Shown here: one piece after another, positions 8,484-16,451 of the stretch
Position numbering within the stretch: position 1 is the first letter of the stretch
Layout: the number at the start of each line of letters is the position of its first letter
NCBI RefSeq assembly: GCF_000739815.1
Contig: NZ_BBJJ01000004.1
Span: 124,001-188,000 of the forward strand
Length of the DNA: 64,000 nt
Direction of reading: 5' to 3'
Origin: Paraburkholderia mimosarum LMG 23256 = NBRC 106338
GTDB lineage: Bacteria; Pseudomonadota; Gammaproteobacteria; Burkholderiales; Burkholderiaceae
Notes under the pieces: generated by a model
Database searches by the model: none
What the model was told of the DNA's origin: nothing
What the model saw: only the letters and a program-made list of their open reading frames with translations
Made by a program: the position numbers and the translations under genes

Positions 8484-8721
8484 GACATAGTGCGGTGCAG
8501 CCGGCATTTCCGCGCGCTCCCTAATCCAGCGCCGCCAGCCGCGCCGCCACGCGGGGCTTTCACTTCGCTCGCCGCCTTTTTTTTTCGCATCGCAAGGCGC
8601 GAGCCGCGAATCCTTCGGGCAGCTTTCGATATATTGAGCATTCGGTCACGCGCAGCGGAACCGAACTACAATGCATCCCGTCCGATGCAATGCCGCATTC
8701 CTGCCCTGTTTGGCCCCGAAC

Positions 8722-9684
8722 ATGTCCCGTTTTTCCAAAGCCGTCCCTCTCCTGCCCGTGCCGCTTCGCATAGCCGCCCTCACCGCCGTTACGGTGGCGC
8801 TGGCCGCTTCGCTCGGCGCGTGTTCTTCGCCCAGTCCGAAATTCCAGGAAGACCAGCTCCTGAGCAGCGGGTCGAGCCAGTTCGCGCGCAGCTTCAACTA
8901 TGCGAGCGCCGACGCCTGCGAAGCATCGCGCCGCGCGCTGCTGAGCCAGGGCTACATGACGACGATGGCGCGCAATGACACCGTCGATGCCACCAAGAAC
9001 TTCCAGCCGACCGCGGATCAGCACATCGTCGTGGAAGTGCATGTGGTCTGTACGCCCGGCGACGCGAGCAATACCAGCATGGTGTACGTGAACGCCGTAC
9101 AGAACGGTTACGCGCTCAAGAAGAGCGACACCTCGGCGAGCGTGGGGCTCTCGATTCTGGGGTCGGTCTCCCTGCCCATCCGCTCGAACAGCGACGAGAT
9201 GGTCAGAATTTCGAGCGAGACGATCCAGTCGGGGCCGTTTTATACGCGCTTCTTCGAGTTGGTGGGGCGCTATCTGAACGCCTCGGCGAAAAGCGAGCCC
9301 GTACCGGGCAGCGGCGCAATCAAGGTCTCGCCGCTGCCACCGCCCCTCGAGCCTGCCACCGCCGCAGTGAGCGCCGCGCCCGCCGCGGCCAGCGTGGGTT
9401 CCGCAGCGGCGGCGATCATGGGCGCGCCGGCCTCCGTTCCGGCAAACGCTCAAGGTGCGGCGCTTACGGCGAGTGTGACCACTCACAACGCGACGCCGCC
9501 GGCGGCCGCTTCCGCGCCCATTGCGACGCCGGCCACGGCGAATGCCGCTGCGGGCAGCGCGAAGACGGCGCAAACGCTCGCTTCGACGACCGCGACCCAG
9601 AGCGCGGCGGCGACCGCTCCGGCAGCCGCGGCGATCTCCACAGCGCCGACTGCATCGACCGCGGGTACTACGGCCACGCCTTAA
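8722..9684 (+). CDS. DUF2242-type lipoprotein with an alanine-rich tail
   Basis: This protein is predicted to be an outer-membrane or periplasmic lipoprotein. A signal peptide ends in the lipobox ASLGAC, with C34 as the lipidated residue when ATG 8722 is used. An upstream in-frame ATG at 8671 would give a poor signal peptide. Residues about 40-210 form the conserved domain I recognise as DUF2242 (KFQEDQLLSSG, DACEASRRALLSQGYMTTM). The last 110 residues are low-complexity, rich in Ala, Thr, Ser and Pro, and probably disordered. The function is unknown. It is convergent with the LysE gene. Confidence 0.8.
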   Translation: MSRFSKAVPLLPVPLRIAALTAVTVALAASLGACSSPSPKFQEDQLLSSGSSQFARSFNYASADACEASRRALLSQGYMTTMARNDTVDATKNFQPTADQHIVVEVHVVCTPGDASNTSMVYVNAVQNGYALKKSDTSASVGLSILGSVSLPIRSNSDEMVRISSETIQSGPFYTRFFELVGRYLNASAKSEPVPGSGAIKVSPLPPPLEPATAAVSAAPAAASVGSAAAAIMGAPASVPANAQGAALTASVTTHNATPPAAASAPIATPATANAAAGSAKTAQTLASTTATQSAAATAPAAAAISTAPTASTAGTTATP

Positions 9685-9746
9685 GCACTGTTCCCATCGA
9701 CATAGCGCGGCAAACCGGCGCTACGCCTATAAACGGCTCGTCGCGC

Positions 9747-10373
9747 TCAGCGCAAGCCGGCCATCATCGCGCCCATCCCCACGAGCAGGCTCCCCATCAG
9801 CCGATTCACGGCGCGCAGGCGCTTCGGCCGCCGCAGCACATGGCGCAGCCGGTGTGAAATCAAGGCCATCGAAGCCACGCCGCCTGCGAACAGCAGCACG
9901 AACGTCGCGGCCAGCAGAAAAAACTGACGGTTGGCGCTCCAGGGCGCCTCGGCGCTCATGAACTGCGGGAAAAACGAAGGGAAAAACAGCAGCGTCTTCG
10001 GATTGAGTCCCGACGTCGCAAATCCGCGCCAGAACAGATCGCGGCGGCTAGCGCCATCGGCTTCCGTCGGCGCGTTCGCGCCCGCGAGCGAGCGGCTGCG
10101 CCATTGCTTGCAGCCCAACCAGACGAGATAAGCCGCGCCCAGCCACCGCAGAACCGTAAGTGAATGCTCACTGATGAGCAGCAGCGAGTTGAGGCACAGC
10201 GCCGTCAGCGCAAGCTGGAGCAGCACGGCGAGCGTGCCGCCCCAGACGCACGGCAGCGCGCCGCGCCAGCCGGCCTGAAGGGCCTGGCTCATGGTGAGCA
10301 CGTTGACAGGACCGGGTGTGTAGACGAGTACGAGCGCGGCGGCGAAAAAAGACAGATACAGCGGGATCGACAT
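9747..10373 (-). CDS. LysE/RhtB-family amino acid exporter
   Basis: This 208-residue inner-membrane protein has the RhtB/LysE pattern of about six helices. It includes the N-terminal motif VYTPGPVNVLTMSQALQAGW, which corresponds to the family PGP signature, and GFATSGLNPKTLLFFPSFFP in the middle. Family members export amino acids such as lysine, homoserine, threonine or leucine. The ATG at 10373 begins the conserved part; the long upstream open frame is not family-like. It is divergent from an Lrp/AsnC regulator, a common pairing in which the regulator controls the exporter. The exported substrate is unknown. Confidence 0.9.
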   Translation of the reverse strand: MSIPLYLSFFAAALVLVYTPGPVNVLTMSQALQAGWRGALPCVWGGTLAVLLQLALTALCLNSLLLISEHSLTVLRWLGAAYLVWLGCKQWRSRSLAGANAPTEADGASRRDLFWRGFATSGLNPKTLLFFPSFFPQFMSAEAPWSANRQFFLLAATFVLLFAGGVASMALISHRLRHVLRRPKRLRAVNRLMGSLLVGMGAMMAGLR

Positions 10374-10759
10374 TGCTGGGCGTGCTGGTGAAGGCGTTGT
10401 GACGGGAAGCGCTCGATATGACGAAAAACGGGGCGACCAAAGACCGGGTGAGCGCGCGGTCTTCGAATGCCATCTGCCCGGCCGGACATTGCTGGCTGCG
10501 TGGTGAACGCGCGCAACGCCCGGTTGGCCGCCGCTGGTGCAGCGGAAGACGGGCCCTGACGGACCGCTGCAGCTTGTGGCTGCGGCGGCGCACCCCAGCG
10601 CAGCGAGATAGCCGCGTGGGTCGTGCCGGGCAAGAGGCATGGAGAAAATATACCGGGCAAAAGCCTGTATAGGCTTCCTGTTTTCCGGTGAAAACCGTCA
10701 ATGTGCGGAAGCTCGTTCCGCTAAAATCGCCTTCACCTGTACAAAATTCTTTTCGACTC
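10374..10759. other. Divergent spacer between the exporter and the Lrp-type regulator
   Basis: This 386-base region has no convincing gene. Apart from the 16-bp dyad at 10661-10676, the AT-richer part (10640-10760) has a CGGT-N4-ACCG dyad close after it and probably carries the promoters. Confidence 0.5.
10661..10676. promoter_or_regulatory. Candidate Lrp/AsnC operator
   Basis: AAGCCT-GTAT-AGGCTT is a perfect 6-bp-arm inverted repeat located 84-99 bases upstream of the Lrp-type gene. Its 15-16 bp length fits Lrp/AsnC binding sites. The position suggests autoregulation and control of the divergent exporter. Confidence 0.4.
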
Positions 10760-11242
10760 ATGAGCCCACGTGAACGCCCGCCCAAAGCGCTCGACAACCA
10801 GGATCGCAAGATCCTGAGCGCCCTGCAAAAAAACGCCCGACTTTCGAACGCCGAACTGGCCGAGCAGGTGGGCATGTCCACCACCGCGTGCTGGAACCGC
10901 ACGCGCCAGCTCGAAGCCGATGGCTACATCGACGGCTATGTCGCGCTCGTGAACCAGCAAAAGCTGGGTTACGCCGATATCGTGATTCTGGAAGTGACGC
11001 TCGATCGTCACGAAGACGACGCGCTCGCGCGGTTCGGCGCCGAGCTCGCGGCGCTGCCCGAAGTGCTGGAGGCCTATCTCGTCTCCGGCGAATACGACTA
11101 CTGGATCAAGGTGGCCGTGGATGGCACCGCCGGCTACGAGCGCTTTCTGCGCGAGAAGCTCTATCGCATCTCGAGCATTCGGCACAGCCGGTCGATGTTC
11201 GCGTTGCGCTGCATGAAGGATGTTCCGTCCATGCAGGTTTGA
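10760..11242 (+). CDS. Lrp/AsnC-family transcriptional regulator
   Basis: This 160-residue protein has the standard Lrp/AsnC layout. An N-terminal helix-turn-helix spans about residues 10-60 (LDNQDRKILSALQKNARLSN, then STTACWNRTRQLEADGYI). A C-terminal RAM effector domain follows (SGEYDYWIKVAVDG). Such regulators form octamers and respond to amino acids. I chose ATG 10760 because the family sequence begins there; an upstream ATG at 10688 would add 24 atypical residues. The divergent LysE-type exporter is its likely target, which suggests sensing of the exported amino acid. Confidence 0.92.
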   Translation: MSPRERPPKALDNQDRKILSALQKNARLSNAELAEQVGMSTTACWNRTRQLEADGYIDGYVALVNQQKLGYADIVILEVTLDRHEDDALARFGAELAALPEVLEAYLVSGEYDYWIKVAVDGTAGYERFLREKLYRISSIRHSRSMFALRCMKDVPSMQV

Positions 11243-11282
11243 TGTTTTAATTCGGCGTCCGAACGATTGATATCCGGCAGAC

Positions 11283-11945
11283 TCAGCGCTGCACGATCAG
11301 TGTCACGCGCCGGTTCAACGCGCGGCTCGCGGGGTCGCTGCCCGTCACGAGCGGATAGTTATCAGCGCGGCCAATCGCGGCGAGCCGGTGAGGCTCGATA
11401 CCGCGCTCGGCGAGATAGCGCACCACGGCGCCCGCGCGCGCTGAAGAAAGCTCCCAGTTCGACGCGTATTTCGCGTTCGAGATCGGCGTGCTGTCGGTGT
11501 GCCCTTCCACGAGGATATTGCCCACCGGCGCCGCGCGCAGCACTTCGGCGATGCGGGCCAGCACGCCGAGCGATTCGGGCAGCAGCGTGGCATCGCCCGC
11601 GTTGAACAGGATCTTCGCGTTGATGCCGATTTCCACGCCGCGCGCCGCCGGCACGATCGTGATCTCGCCGCGCTCGCGCAGCGCTTCGAGCGAGGCGAGC
11701 AACGCCTGATCGACGGGTGGCACTTTGTCTGCGGGTGCCGGCGTGCTGGTCCGTTGCGCCGCCGTACGAATTTCGGATTCCTTATGTCTGGCGAGCTGCA
11801 TTGCGTACAGCGCAAGGAACAGCACCATTAACGTGGTGATCAAGTCCGCGTACGAAATCAGCCAGCGGCCGGAATGGGATTCGCCGCCTTCGTCATCGGC
11901 GTGATCGAATTGCGCCGTGAGCGGCAGGTCTTTTTCGGAAGGCAT
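11283..11945 (-). CDS. Short MotB/OmpA-like stator protein (third gene of the CNB-FliG-like operon)
   Basis: This 220-residue protein has one N-terminal transmembrane helix and a C-terminal OmpA/MotB peptidoglycan-binding domain. The helix holds the essential-type aspartate D34 in ISYADLITTLMVLFLALYA, equivalent to the proton-binding Asp of MotB. The OmpA domain (about residues 95-220) has VEGHTDSTPISNAKYASNWE and RRVTLIV. It is shorter than flagellar MotB (about 310 residues) because the linker is short. It lies 27 bases downstream of the MotA-like gene and should form an ion-conducting complex with it. No flagellar structural or chemotaxis gene is in the window, so this may be an auxiliary or non-flagellar stator. 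Confidence 0.88.
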   Translation of the reverse strand: MPSEKDLPLTAQFDHADDEGGESHSGRWLISYADLITTLMVLFLALYAMQLARHKESEIRTAAQRTSTPAPADKVPPVDQALLASLEALRERGEITIVPAARGVEIGINAKILFNAGDATLLPESLGVLARIAEVLRAAPVGNILVEGHTDSTPISNAKYASNWELSSARAGAVVRYLAERGIEPHRLAAIGRADNYPLVTGSDPASRALNRRVTLIVQR

Positions 11946-11972
11946 GTGCGTGCGGGGTTGCCGGATTGCGGT

Positions 11973-12773
11973 TCAGCTTGCGCGCGTCGTGTCCAGCGCC
12001 CACACGTTCGCTTCCCCCTGCAAGCCGGTGTTGCGCCCTACCTCGCCGGCGAGGCGCGTGGCGATCGTATGGGGCGACTCCTTGCGGGAAATGGCCAGCA
12101 GGCCGTCGAGGTAGAGCTTGCGCAGACGCAGTTCGCTTTCGATGTACGCGCGCATCTTGCCGAAGAGCGGCAGAAAAACCAGGTTCGCGAAGGCGAGCCC
12201 ATACAGCGTGGCGACGAATGCCACGGCGATGCCAGGCCCCAGTTCCGCAGGTTCGATGAGATGCCCCGTCACCTGAATGAGACCGAGCACCGAGCCAAGT
12301 ATGCCGAACGTCGGCGCATAGCCGCCCGCTTGCTGCCATACGCGCGCCGCTGCCATATGCGTGCGCCCGCAGGCTTCGAGCTCGCGATTGAGTGCGTCTT
12401 CGAGCACGGCGGTCGAGACGCCGCTCGCGAGCAGTTCCAGCCCGCGACGAGCGAACGGATGAATGCCTTGCAGATCCATCGACTCGAACGCGAGCAGGCC
12501 GTTGATCTTCGCCTGATCGCCCCACTCCAGCACGGCGGCGAGACTCGCTTGATCCACGCGCGGCGCTTTCACGAAGGCCATGCGCAGAGACTTCACGGCG
12601 TCGAAGAAACGCGCCCAGGTGTTCTGGATCATCACGGCGCCGAGCGTGCCGCCCAGCACGATTGCAAGCGCCTCGGGCTGAAGCAGCGTGACGAAGTGAC
12701 CGCCTTCGAGCGAGAAGCCGGCCACCACGGCCAGCGCCCCGACGGCGATACCCAACAAGGTAAGCAGATCCAT
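11973..12773 (-). CDS. MotA-like stator/ion-channel protein
   Basis: This 266-residue inner-membrane protein has the MotA/PomA layout: two N-terminal helices (MDLLTLLGIAVGALAVVAGF; EALAIVLGGTLGAVMI), a cytoplasmic loop of about 100 residues, and two C-terminal helices (GGYAPTFGILGSVLGLIQVT and the 195-220 region). The length fits MotC/PomA-type proteins. Start 12773 is set by the conserved MDLLT; the frame extends upstream without family support. It precedes the MotB-like gene by 27 bases and follows the cyclic-nucleotide/FliG-like gene by 100 bases. It should form the channel of a stator, and the rotor partner is probably the upstream protein. Confidence 0.9.
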   Translation of the reverse strand: MDLLTLLGIAVGALAVVAGFSLEGGHFVTLLQPEALAIVLGGTLGAVMIQNTWARFFDAVKSLRMAFVKAPRVDQASLAAVLEWGDQAKINGLLAFESMDLQGIHPFARRGLELLASGVSTAVLEDALNRELEACGRTHMAAARVWQQAGGYAPTFGILGSVLGLIQVTGHLIEPAELGPGIAVAFVATLYGLAFANLVFLPLFGKMRAYIESELRLRKLYLDGLLAISRKESPHTIATRLAGEVGRNTGLQGEANVWALDTTRAS

Positions 12774-12873
12774 GCATGTCTCCGGATGAATCCATCCGCA
12801 TTGCGTGCGCATGCGCCGCCCGGCGCGTGGTCGCGGCCCGGGACGGCAATGCGCGAAGGTGAAATAGCGCCGC

Positions 12874-14115
12874 TCAGCGCGCGCCAGGCGACTTGAGCGT
12901 GCGCACGGTTTCAAGCAGGCGTTGCTCGATGTCCTCGACTTCCACGGGATCGATCTTGATGTCGCGGCGCATGACCCACGACACCTCGTTCTTGCGCGCG
13001 TCCGCCATGACCGCGAGCAAACGCTCGGACACGGCCGCATCCTCGATCGAGGCGAGCAGCTTGGCGAGATCGTAGGTATCGAGCGCACTCACGGCTTCGA
13101 ACAACGTGCGCTGATCGACGAACAAAAGATCGTCGAGCGACTTGAGTTCGCCCGAGCCGCGGCTCGCGCGCTTCGAAAAGTACGCCACGCCCTTCTGTTC
13201 GACGAAGTTGAGCACCTTCGACTTGCGGAACGCAAAGACCTCGTCGGCGATCTCGGCGTGCGAGAGCTTGTTGAGAATGACCTTGCGCTCCACGCCGATC
13301 AACGCTTCGAGATCGGCCAGTTCGATCAGTTCGAGTTCGCTGTTGATCGACACGTCGAGATCGCTGTCGGCCACCTGCGCCGCGCGTTCGACGATGCGCG
13401 CGGGGTCGAACGTCACGACCTGGCGGCCCAACGCGCCCTCGGCTGCCGCGCCGTTGGCGAGATGCGTGGCTTGCGCGCTTTGCACGGCGATGAGATTGAG
13501 CTTCTCCATGCGACGCAGCATGGCCATCACATGCGGGCGCGAATGGCCGGCCACCGCGCGGCACTTCTGCACCACGTCGGCAAGCGGCACGCTCGCCTCG
13601 CCGCCGCTTGCGCCATGCCGCGACCAGGTATCGCCGCCATCGCTGCGATCGCTCGCGCCCGCGATCAGCGCGAGCACGTGCGCGTACGAAAGCACGCCCG
13701 GCATGAAATCGGCATGCGTATAGGTCGCGAGCAGATCGTCCTTCGCCTTGACGCGCCGCGTGAGCGTGCGCACGACGTGGCGCAGCATCGGCGAGACGCG
13801 TTCGAGCTCTTCTTCGATGAGGCTCGCCGGCACGACCGTCAACTGGCAAAAGCTCAGTGCCTTGGCCGTGTTCGGACGCGGCTCGGCGCCGAGCAGCGCG
13901 GTCTCGCCGAAAAACTCGCCGCGGCCCAGCGTGGCCATCACGACCTTCTTGTCGTCGCAGCGAGTGGAGATTTCGACCTTGCCGTCGGCGACCACGAATA
14001 TCACTCGTTCGCCTGCAAAGCCTTCCGAATAAATGATCTCGCCAGGCGCCGCCGTACGTGACCATGTTTGACTGCGATTCAAGTTCTGTCCCCGGAAATC
14101 GTTGCCATCGCTCAC
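12874..14115 (-). CDS. Cyclic-nucleotide-binding protein with winged-helix-like and FliG-like domains
   Basis: This 413-residue multidomain protein is the first gene of a three-gene operon with MotA- and MotB-like genes. Residues about 20-105 are a CNB domain whose phosphate-binding cassette is well kept: FFGETALLGAEPRPNTAKA, with E71 and R80. Residues 111-130 look like a CRP-type dimer helix, and 177-211 (PLADVVQKCRAVAG, SRPHVMAMLRRMEKLNLI) like a CRP winged helix. Residues about 322-408 align by eye over their whole length with the FliG C-terminal domain (LDDLLFVDQRTLFEAVSALD; VEVEDIEQRLLETVRTL). Residues 260-318 look like a second related repeat. The FliG torque-face charges (E. coli D288, D289) are not kept. 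Ligand-controlled binding to the MotA-like protein is inference. The FliG call needs profile confirmation. Confidence 0.75.
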   Translation of the reverse strand: MSDGNDFRGQNLNRSQTWSRTAAPGEIIYSEGFAGERVIFVVADGKVEISTRCDDKKVVMATLGRGEFFGETALLGAEPRPNTAKALSFCQLTVVPASLIEEELERVSPMLRHVVRTLTRRVKAKDDLLATYTHADFMPGVLSYAHVLALIAGASDRSDGGDTWSRHGASGGEASVPLADVVQKCRAVAGHSRPHVMAMLRRMEKLNLIAVQSAQATHLANGAAAEGALGRQVVTFDPARIVERAAQVADSDLDVSINSELELIELADLEALIGVERKVILNKLSHAEIADEVFAFRKSKVLNFVEQKGVAYFSKRASRGSGELKSLDDLLFVDQRTLFEAVSALDTYDLAKLLASIEDAAVSERLLAVMADARKNEVSWVMRRDIKIDPVEVEDIEQRLLETVRTLKSPGAR

Positions 14116-14388
14116 ACGAATCCGAATGGCTCGTGCGTCCGCGATGTAAGTCCCATGTGCTGCGTTTACGGCGCGTTACGGGGCGTTCTTGAATCAGTTT
14201 GCATAGCCGGCACTCGCGGAAAGCGCGCCGAAAGCCCATGTCGAAAGTGTGTGCACGATCGCGCCGATCGTGATTCGCGCGCGCAAACGATTGCGTGTGC
14301 GCGTAGCGCTACAAAGGCGCTTGTGAATTGCAACGTGCGACAAATTGCGCGGCGCTTTTTTATTTTTGATTGGGCCGTCACGTGCCGC
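14116..14388. other. Spacer upstream of the CNB-FliG-like operon
   Basis: About 270 bases carry no recognisable gene. The operon promoter should lie here, but I see no clear -35/-10 pair. Confidence 0.4.
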
Positions 14389-14424
14389 AAAAAAACGTGC
14401 GGCCCGCTTACGCCAGCCGCACGT
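14389..14424 (-). terminator. Rho-independent terminator after the DUF2783 gene
   Basis: On the minus strand ACGTGCGGC (14424-14416) pairs with GCCGCACGT (14403-14395) and is followed by a run of T (14394 downward). It begins 19 bases after the DUF2783 stop and ends the monooxygenase operon. Confidence 0.8.
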
Positions 14425-14442
14425 CTTCACGTATCGACGCTT

Positions 14443-14673
14443 TCACGCCGCAAGCTTTCCCGTGGCGCCGTTGCTTGCCGGCGCCGTCACACCTACCCGT
14501 GCGAAGCGGATCGCTTGCATCAGCGTTTCGTGATCGCCTATGTGGTTCGCGAGCAGCAGGATCAGTTGCGCGTTGGCCGACTGGCTTTGCGCTTCGTCGA
14601 GATCGCGGTGCATGTCGATGAGCGCTTCGTAGAAGTCGTCCGGCCGTGCCAGATTCGGTTGGGTGTTCAGCAT
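14443..14673 (-). CDS. DUF2783 domain small protein
   Basis: This 76-residue protein matches the DUF2783 pattern I remember (LNTQPNLARPDDFYEALIDM and LILLLANHIGDHETL). These proteins are typically encoded next to FAD-dependent aromatic hydroxylases, as here. Its biochemical role is unknown; an accessory or subunit function for the monooxygenase is plausible. Start 14673 has a strong GAGGAGA ribosome binding site, deciding it over an in-frame start 7 codons upstream. The monooxygenase gene ends 27 bases upstream, and a terminator follows. Confidence 0.82.
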   Translation of the reverse strand: MLNTQPNLARPDDFYEALIDMHRDLDEAQSQSANAQLILLLANHIGDHETLMQAIRFARVGVTAPASNGATGKLAA

Positions 14674-14700
14674 TGTCGTCTCCTCGATCCTCAAAAAGCG

Positions 14701-16413
14701 CTATGCCGTGCCTTGAACGCACAGCGCCCGCTTGAGCGCGTTCTCCACACGCACGGCATCGGCGCGCCGCCAGCGAGCGCTCACGTGCTGGTCCGGGCGT
14801 ATCAGATAAAACGCACCGTCCTGCGCACCATAGCGCTGCGCGGCCAGTCCTTGCACGTCGCGCAACACCACCGTCGCCGCGGGCAGGCCCGCGGGCACCG
14901 CCGCATCGCCTTCGAGCATCACGACGAACTTGAGCGGCACCGGCGTGCGTGAAAGCGCCTGCAGCGTTTCGAGCGTCGCGGTATCGAATGCGGAGCCCGC
15001 ACGGCTGAACAGGAGTCCCGCGAACTGGTCGCCCAGGTGCGCAAGGAGCCAGCTCTCGTGCCCTGCTGCATCGACGACCGGCGCGTCCACGCACGAAGCG
15101 CCCGGCTCCATCTGGCCGTCGAACGTCTCTTCGTCGGGCGTGTTCAACGACGATTCGCGCAGCACCGCCGGCACGGAAAGCCGGCCGCTGTTCACCAGTT
15201 GCCGCGCAAACGGATGTTCGCGGGCAAGCGTGAGCACGGCATCGCGGAACACGCGGCTCACCGCGCTCTTCGGCGTGATGAAGTCGGTCGAGCGCGTGGA
15301 GTTGCGCAGGTTCTCGTCCGCCGCGTATTCGCGCTCGCTCGCGTAGGTGTCGAGCAACGCGTCGGGCGCATGATTTTCCAGCACCATGGCGAGCTTCCAC
15401 GCGAGGTTTTCGCCGTCCTGGAAGCCGCTATTCGCGCCGCGCGCACCGAACGGCGAGACCAGATGCGCCGAGTCGCCCGCGAACAGCACGTTGCCCTGGC
15501 GGAAACTGTCCATGCGCAGGCACGAGAACGTATAGATGCTCACCCATTCCAGCTCGAACTTCACGTCGGGCCCGAGCAGCGCACGCACGCGCGGAATCAC
15601 GCGCTCGGGCGTTTTTTCGAGCACCGGGTCGGCGTCCCAGCCGAGCTGGAAGTCGATGCGCCAGACGTTGTCGGGCTGCCGATGCAGCAGCACCGACTGG
15701 TTCGGATGGAACGGCGGATCGAACCAGAACCAGCGCTCGGTGGGGAAGTCCGCTTCCATCTTCACGTCGGCGATCAGGAAGCGGTCCTTGAAGGTGCGCC
15801 CGTGGCTGTCGAGGCCGAGCAGTTTGCGCAAGGGGCTACGCGAACCGTCGGCGGCGACGACGTAACGCGCGAGCAGCGTGTACGGGCCATCGGGCGTTTC
15901 GATTTCGAGTGCGACGTGTGCGTCGCTTTCGCCCGGCGTGCCGCGCTGCGCGACGCCCGTCACCTTGTTCTTCCAGCGGATTTCGAGGTTGGGCAATTCC
16001 TGCGCGCGCTCGAGCAGGTAGCCTTCCACGTAGTACTGCTGAAGATTCACGAAGGCCGGCCTGTGATGACCGCTTTCGGGCAGCAGGTTGAACGTGTAGA
16101 CGAGTTCGTCCTTGCGGAACACCTTGCCCACGTTCCAGCTCACGCCCTTTTCGACCATGCGCTCGCCGCAGCCGAGACGGTCGAAGATGTCGAGCGAGCG
16201 CTTCGAAAAGCAGATGGCGCGCGAGCCCGTGGAAAGCGTGCAGTCGTCGTCGACGAGCACGACCGGAACGCCTTGCCGCGCGAGGTCGATGGCCGTCGCG
16301 AGGCCCACCGGCCCCGCGCCGACCACCACGACCGGGCGCACGCTGGCCGGCGCGTCCGGGGCTTGCTCGCTGCATCGCACGTAGTCGAAGGTCAGCGTCT
16401 GATAGTCAGTCAT
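14701..16413 (-). CDS. FAD-dependent aromatic monooxygenase (MhpA/PheA-like)
   Basis: This 570-residue group A flavoprotein hydroxylase has a Rossmann FAD motif VVVVGAGPVGLATAIDLARQ near residue 30, the DG motif region (VVAADGSRSPLRKLLG) and the GD motif NVLFAGDSAHLVSPFGARG. A thioredoxin-like C-terminal region (residues about 440-570) is typical of MhpA and phenol hydroxylases. It should hydroxylate an aromatic substrate using NAD(P)H and O2. The substrate is not readable; annotations such as 3-(3-hydroxyphenyl)propionate hydroxylase would be guesses. Start 16413 has GGAGA upstream. The operon order is MBL-fold protein, monooxygenase, DUF2783. Confidence 0.9.
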   Translation of the reverse strand: MTDYQTLTFDYVRCSEQAPDAPASVRPVVVVGAGPVGLATAIDLARQGVPVVLVDDDCTLSTGSRAICFSKRSLDIFDRLGCGERMVEKGVSWNVGKVFRKDELVYTFNLLPESGHHRPAFVNLQQYYVEGYLLERAQELPNLEIRWKNKVTGVAQRGTPGESDAHVALEIETPDGPYTLLARYVVAADGSRSPLRKLLGLDSHGRTFKDRFLIADVKMEADFPTERWFWFDPPFHPNQSVLLHRQPDNVWRIDFQLGWDADPVLEKTPERVIPRVRALLGPDVKFELEWVSIYTFSCLRMDSFRQGNVLFAGDSAHLVSPFGARGANSGFQDGENLAWKLAMVLENHAPDALLDTYASEREYAADENLRNSTRSTDFITPKSAVSRVFRDAVLTLAREHPFARQLVNSGRLSVPAVLRESSLNTPDEETFDGQMEPGASCVDAPVVDAAGHESWLLAHLGDQFAGLLFSRAGSAFDTATLETLQALSRTPVPLKFVVMLEGDAAVPAGLPAATVVLRDVQGLAAQRYGAQDGAFYLIRPDQHVSARWRRADAVRVENALKRALCVQGTA

Positions 16414-16451
16414 CGTTTTGTCTCCAGCCATGCCGTTCTCGAACGCAGTAT

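Noticed and set aside
11283..14115. Zorya-type phage defence system (ZorA/ZorB are MotA/MotB-like)
   Set aside because: The MotA-like protein is of normal length without the long ZorA tail, and there is no helicase or nuclease gene beside it. The third protein is a CNB/FliG-like protein instead.
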